A stretch of 7,329 nt of DNA from Gemmatimonadota bacterium (lineage in GTDB: Bacteria; Gemmatimonadota; Gemmatimonadetes; Longimicrobiales; Gaopeijiaceae), in the NCBI GenBank assembly GCA_007129525.1, contig SKVI01000254.1:1-7329 (forward strand). The letters are read 5' to 3'. The position numbers and the translations under genes are program-made. Shown piece by piece: positions 5,183-7,329 of this stretch. The stretch's first letter is position 1; every line of letters starts with the position of its first letter. Below the pieces are notes generated by a model. That model searched no databases. It was not told where the DNA came from and saw only the letters and a list, made by a program, of their open reading frames with translations.

Positions 5183-6360
5183 ACCAGCATGGAGGACGGA
5201 AGGACCCGGAACCGTTCCCGCCCCTCGACGTCGGGTCCGAAGTATCCGGTGGAGCCGTACCCCAGCTCACCGGGGACCACCAGCAGCAGGCGGTCTCCCG
5301 GGGCCATCTCCCGGAGGGCCTGGTCCAGGCCGGGGTTGATCCGGGCCTCGTCGTCGGCCGCGGGGGTGTGGCGTGGGAAGGAGAAGGTCTGCGGGGCATC
5401 GAAGGGCCCGGGCTCGCCCTCCGGCCCGCTGGTGAAGGGCAGCTCCACCAGGGGCGGGCCGTCGTAGCCCCTCTGGTGGTCCAGGTAGTGGAGGGCAACG
5501 CCCTGATACCGTACCTGGAGGGTGTCGGGTAGCGCAGTCTCGGCGCGGGTCCGGTCACGAGGGTCGACATCGTCCGGACGGTGGGTTCGCACCGCATCCG
5601 GCTCTCCGTCCACACCGGGCCAATGCTCCGACAGCCAGGCCTCCTCCAGCTCCCGGCGCGCCGCCTCGTGCCGCACCACCTCGGCCCGGGCCTCCCGGCG
5701 GAGTTCGTCGAAACCGGCGGTGTCGGGGCGGTAGGCGTCGGCCTCCTCTCCCACCCGGTGGACCCGAACACTGTCGATACCGTCATCCTGCCGGATCCGC
5801 ATGACCACCTCCATGCCCCCGACCACCTCTCCGAACACCGGATAGATGGGATCCAGGTACGAGCGGTCGTCCAGGGTGATGTAGAACTGGCTCCCGTTGG
5901 TGTGGGGTCCGTTGTTGGCCACCCCCAGAACTCCGGCCCGGCCGTGGTCCAACTCGGCGTGGACCTGGCTGGGATAGCTGTAGCCGGGCCCCGATGTCCG
6001 CTCCGAATCCGCCGCTCCGGCCTGGACCACGTGGCCGTCCACGACGCGGTGGAAGGCGGTTCCGTCATAGAAGGGTCGCCCCGGATCGAAGGCGGTATTG
6101 TCGATGGTGCCCTCCGCCAGCCCTACGAAGCTGGCGGTGGCCAACGGCGCCCGTTGGGGCTCCAGGCGAAGGGTGATGACGCCGCGTTCCGTAAAGAGGC
6201 ATGCGTAGAGGCCGTCGGTCAGGTCCTCCTTCGGGCACGCCTCACCGTCCGCCGGCTGCATGGCCAGCAGGAAAATCGACACCGCCATGAGCACCGGCAC
6301 ACGCCACCCGCGGCGCGGCACCTCGGCCGCAGGGGAGCCTCGTCTCCTCATTTGCCCCAC
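5131..6360 (-). CDS. Secreted cyclophilin-FKBP fusion peptidyl-prolyl isomerase
   Basis: This 409-residue protein joins two unrelated prolyl-isomerase families, probably to assist folding of exported proteins. A basic N-terminus and hydrophobic core (about 21-35) form a signal peptide; no good lipobox precedes Cys42. Cys42 and Cys54 could pair. The cyclophilin domain spans about 52-205, with FHRVVDGHVVQAG at 103-115 and NGSQFYI at 155-161. The catalytic Arg (R105), Gln113 and Phe159 are kept, while the positions equivalent to CypA Phe60, Trp121 and His126 are His110, Tyr168 and Tyr173. A charged helical linker (about 217-248) leads to an FKBP domain at about 280-402, with VRYQG at 283-287, GDRLLLVVPGELGYG at 355-369 and LVYEVEVL at 392-399. 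The usual GWD is GLD (344-346), with extra residues before it. GTG 6360 is chosen because GGAGAGG lies 5 nt upstream; ATG 6351 is the alternative. It follows the creatininase gene by 2 nt. Confidence 0.88.
   Translation of the reverse strand: MGQMRRRGSPAAEVPRRGWRVPVLMAVSIFLLAMQPADGEACPKEDLTDGLYACLFTERGVITLRLEPQRAPLATASFVGLAEGTIDNTAFDPGRPFYDGTAFHRVVDGHVVQAGAADSERTSGPGYSYPSQVHAELDHGRAGVLGVANNGPHTNGSQFYITLDDRSYLDPIYPVFGEVVGGMEVVMRIRQDDGIDSVRVHRVGEEADAYRPDTAGFDELRREARAEVVRHEAARRELEEAWLSEHWPGVDGEPDAVRTHRPDDVDPRDRTRAETALPDTLQVRYQGVALHYLDHQRGYDGPPLVELPFTSGPEGEPGPFDAPQTFSFPRHTPAADDEARINPGLDQALREMAPGDRLLLVVPGELGYGSTGYFGPDVEGRERFRVLPSSMLVYEVEVLDGVEVPDGGD
5141..5176 (+). repeat. 18-bp tandem duplication inside the convergent gene overlap
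   Basis: CCGTCCGGGACCTCCACC (5141-5158) is followed directly by CCGTCCAGGACCTCCACC (5159-5176), with one mismatch. The length is a multiple of three, so the duplication is in frame for both overlapping genes. On the minus strand it gives VEVLDG then VEVPDG at the end of the FKBP domain; on the plus strand it gives part of the Ser/Thr/Pro tail of PlsC. Confidence 0.9.
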
Positions 6361-6362
6361 GG

Positions 6363-7196
6363 CTACCTCTCCCGGCCTGAGCCGCTCCCGGCGGCCAGGT
6401 TCGGGTCGGGCTCGGCGTCTTCCCTGAAGGATTCCGCCATGACCCGGGCCACCGCCTCCAGCAGCTTCTCGCCCACCTCGCCGTCCATTCCCCGGGGATC
6501 GCCCAGGATCCCATTGCTGGTGATGGCCCGGAGGCCCTTCTGGAAGACCTGCTCCACCAGGGACTCATCCAACTCGCCCATCCGTCCGGGCTCGGCCCGG
6601 GCGATCCGGACCAGGTCGGGATTCACGTGGAGCATCTGCGAGGCCTCGGCGATGTCGGCGTGTCCGCCCACACGAGCCCCCAGCCCCAGCTCTTCCTCCA
6701 CCACCAGGCGCCAGAGCCCCACCAGGCCCAGGAGATCGGTGTAGGCGCCCACCCAGCAACCGTCGTCCACCTGGTCCACCGCTTCCTGCAGTCGCGGCAC
6801 CATCTCCCGAAGTGGCGAAAAATTGCCTCCATGCGAGGGGATCAGGCAGATGTCGGTGAAGCCGTGGCGTGCCAGGCTCACGCAGTAGTCCCGGCAGATG
6901 GCCTCCAGCGTCTCCACCTCCAGAGAGATGGTGCCCGCAAACCCCATGTGGTGTTCGGAACACCCCACCCGGATGGTGGGCGCCACCAGAGCGTCCCCCA
7001 GGTTTCGGGCCACCCGCCATCCCAGGGCGGTGCCCAGTTCGGCGTCCACCGAGAGCGGAAGGTGGGGCCCGTGCTGCTCGATGGCACCCACCGGAATCAC
7101 CACGGTGGTGGTGCCCCGGGTGATGGCCAACTCCACCTCGGGCCAGGTGAGCTGTTCCAGGAAGAAGGACTCGGACGGATCGGCGGGAGAGGTCAT
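6363..7196 (-). CDS. Creatininase-family metal-dependent amidohydrolase
   Basis: This 277-residue cytosolic protein belongs to the creatininase/MftE/FAPy-deformylase superfamily, whose members hydrolyse cyclic amides or formamides or trim peptides at a two-metal site. Visible signature: PVGAIEQHGPHLPLSVDAELG at 35-55, with the metal ligands Glu40, His42 and Asp51; SHGGN at 121-125 with His122, the HGGN form rather than the HYEN of true creatininase; GGHADIAEAS at 177-186, corresponding to the usual HAGExETS but with the Gly-Glu pair replaced by Asp-Ile and Glu184 kept; and GILGDPRGMDGEVGEKLLE at 229-247, the family's C-terminal motif. The HGGN form argues against true creatinine hydrolysis. 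No mycofactocin genes are visible, so MftE is not supported either; the substrate is unknown. It is the first gene of a minus-strand pair and its last codons carry the ribosome site of the immunophilin gene. The ATG at 7196 has only a weak upstream GAG. Confidence 0.9.
   Translation of the reverse strand: MTSPADPSESFFLEQLTWPEVELAITRGTTTVVIPVGAIEQHGPHLPLSVDAELGTALGWRVARNLGDALVAPTIRVGCSEHHMGFAGTISLEVETLEAICRDYCVSLARHGFTDICLIPSHGGNFSPLREMVPRLQEAVDQVDDGCWVGAYTDLLGLVGLWRLVVEEELGLGARVGGHADIAEASQMLHVNPDLVRIARAEPGRMGELDESLVEQVFQKGLRAITSNGILGDPRGMDGEVGEKLLEAVARVMAESFREDAEPDPNLAAGSGSGRER
6366..6372 (-). promoter_or_regulatory. Ribosome binding site of the immunophilin gene inside the creatininase gene end
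   Basis: GGAGAGG on the minus strand lies 5 nt before the GTG start at 6360 and overlaps the last Arg-Glu-Arg codons of the creatininase-family gene. It decides the start in favour of GTG 6360 over ATG 6351 and indicates coupled translation of the pair. Confidence 0.65.
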
Positions 7197-7283
7197 GGAG
7201 TGTCTCTATTCGTTGAAACCGGAAGCCGCCGCGGACAGTAGAAGCCTCCGCGCCGGCTCCGAAGGCCGGCAGTCGACGGGACG

Positions 7284-7303
7284 GACGGTATTGAAGTATC
7301 GTC
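7284..7303. promoter_or_regulatory. Imperfect palindrome upstream of the creatininase-immunophilin operon
   Basis: GACGGTAT-TGAA-GTATCGTC is an inverted repeat with six of eight Watson-Crick pairs; as plus-strand RNA all eight positions pair if G-U is allowed. It is the most AT-rich patch of the right-hand spacer and starts about 90 bp upstream of the ATG at 7196. It could be an operator or part of a promoter, since GATACT on the minus strand resembles a -10 box at four of six positions. The rest of 7197-7329 shows no gene, only repeated GCCGGC hexamers (7252-7257, 7265-7270, 7305-7310). No U-tract follows, so a terminator is unlikely. Confidence 0.3.
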
Positions 7304-7329
7304 AGCCGGCGGCGCCGGGTCCAGACGGG

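Noticed and set aside
5183..5230. An intrinsic terminator after plsC
   Set aside because: There is no stem followed by a T-run; the region is coding for the FKBP domain on the other strand.
6235..6240. A lipoprotein attachment Cys in the immunophilin (Cys42)
   Set aside because: The residues before it are Gly-Glu-Ala, which do not fit a lipobox; ordinary signal peptidase cleavage near Ala41 is more likely, and a second nearby Cys suggests a disulfide.
5581..6744. A 387-codon plus-strand open frame opposite the immunophilin and creatininase genes
   Set aside because: It is antisense to two well-supported genes and has no recognisable domain; its composition is typical of a shadow frame.
6363..7196. 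Mycofactocin-system peptidase MftE
   Set aside because: The family is the same, but no precursor peptide or radical-SAM maturase is in the window and the HAGExETS motif is altered.

Overview
This window comes from a GC-rich bacterial chromosome. It is densely coded, has very short gaps between genes, and carries no mobile-element or RNA-gene signature. The gene mix would fit a free-living Gram-negative-type bacterium: secreted immunophilin and metalloprotease-like proteins, a class II sirtuin, a PlsC acyltransferase, a DUF1232 membrane protein and a creatininase-family hydrolase. Gemmatimonadota or a similar high-GC group is possible, but I cannot assign a phylum from the sequence alone.

Layout: three minus-strand transcription blocks alternate with two single plus-strand genes. 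From the left, a minus-strand pair is split-type matrixin A (498-1574) followed by a class I SAM methyltransferase that runs off the left edge (1-501); the two overlap by 4 nt (GTGA). Next is a plus-strand DUF1232 membrane protein (1793-2188). It faces, 5 bp away, a second minus-strand pair: a class II sirtuin (3250-4155) followed by split-type matrixin B (2194-3234). A 193-bp divergent gap separates the sirtuin from a plus-strand 1-acylglycerol-3-phosphate acyltransferase (4349-5182). The 3' end of that gene overlaps by 52 bp the convergent minus-strand gene for a secreted cyclophilin-FKBP fusion (5131-6360). The fusion lies 2 nt downstream of a creatininase-family hydrolase (6363-7196). The last 133 bp (7197-7329) are non-coding as far as I can tell and hold a short AT-richer imperfect palindrome.

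The most interesting content is the pair of paralogous matrixin-like proteins. Both are split: the N-terminal part of the metalloprotease fold is separated from the zinc-binding helix by a predicted coiled-coil hairpin of exactly 133 residues in each. The paralogs align without a gap from the first cysteine to the Met-turn (33/60 identities before the coil, 28/133 inside it, 30/60 after it, counted by hand). The insert therefore keeps its length but not its sequence. Copy B has an intact HExxHxxGxxH zinc site; copy A has Asn in place of the second zinc-binding His. The cyclophilin-FKBP fusion is the second notable item, because such dual-family immunophilins are uncommon and both domains here carry substitutions at canonical active-site positions.

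I see no shared pathway for the whole window. The likely functional units are the operon pairs, plus a general theme of exported proteins and envelope or lipid metabolism. That theme is inference.
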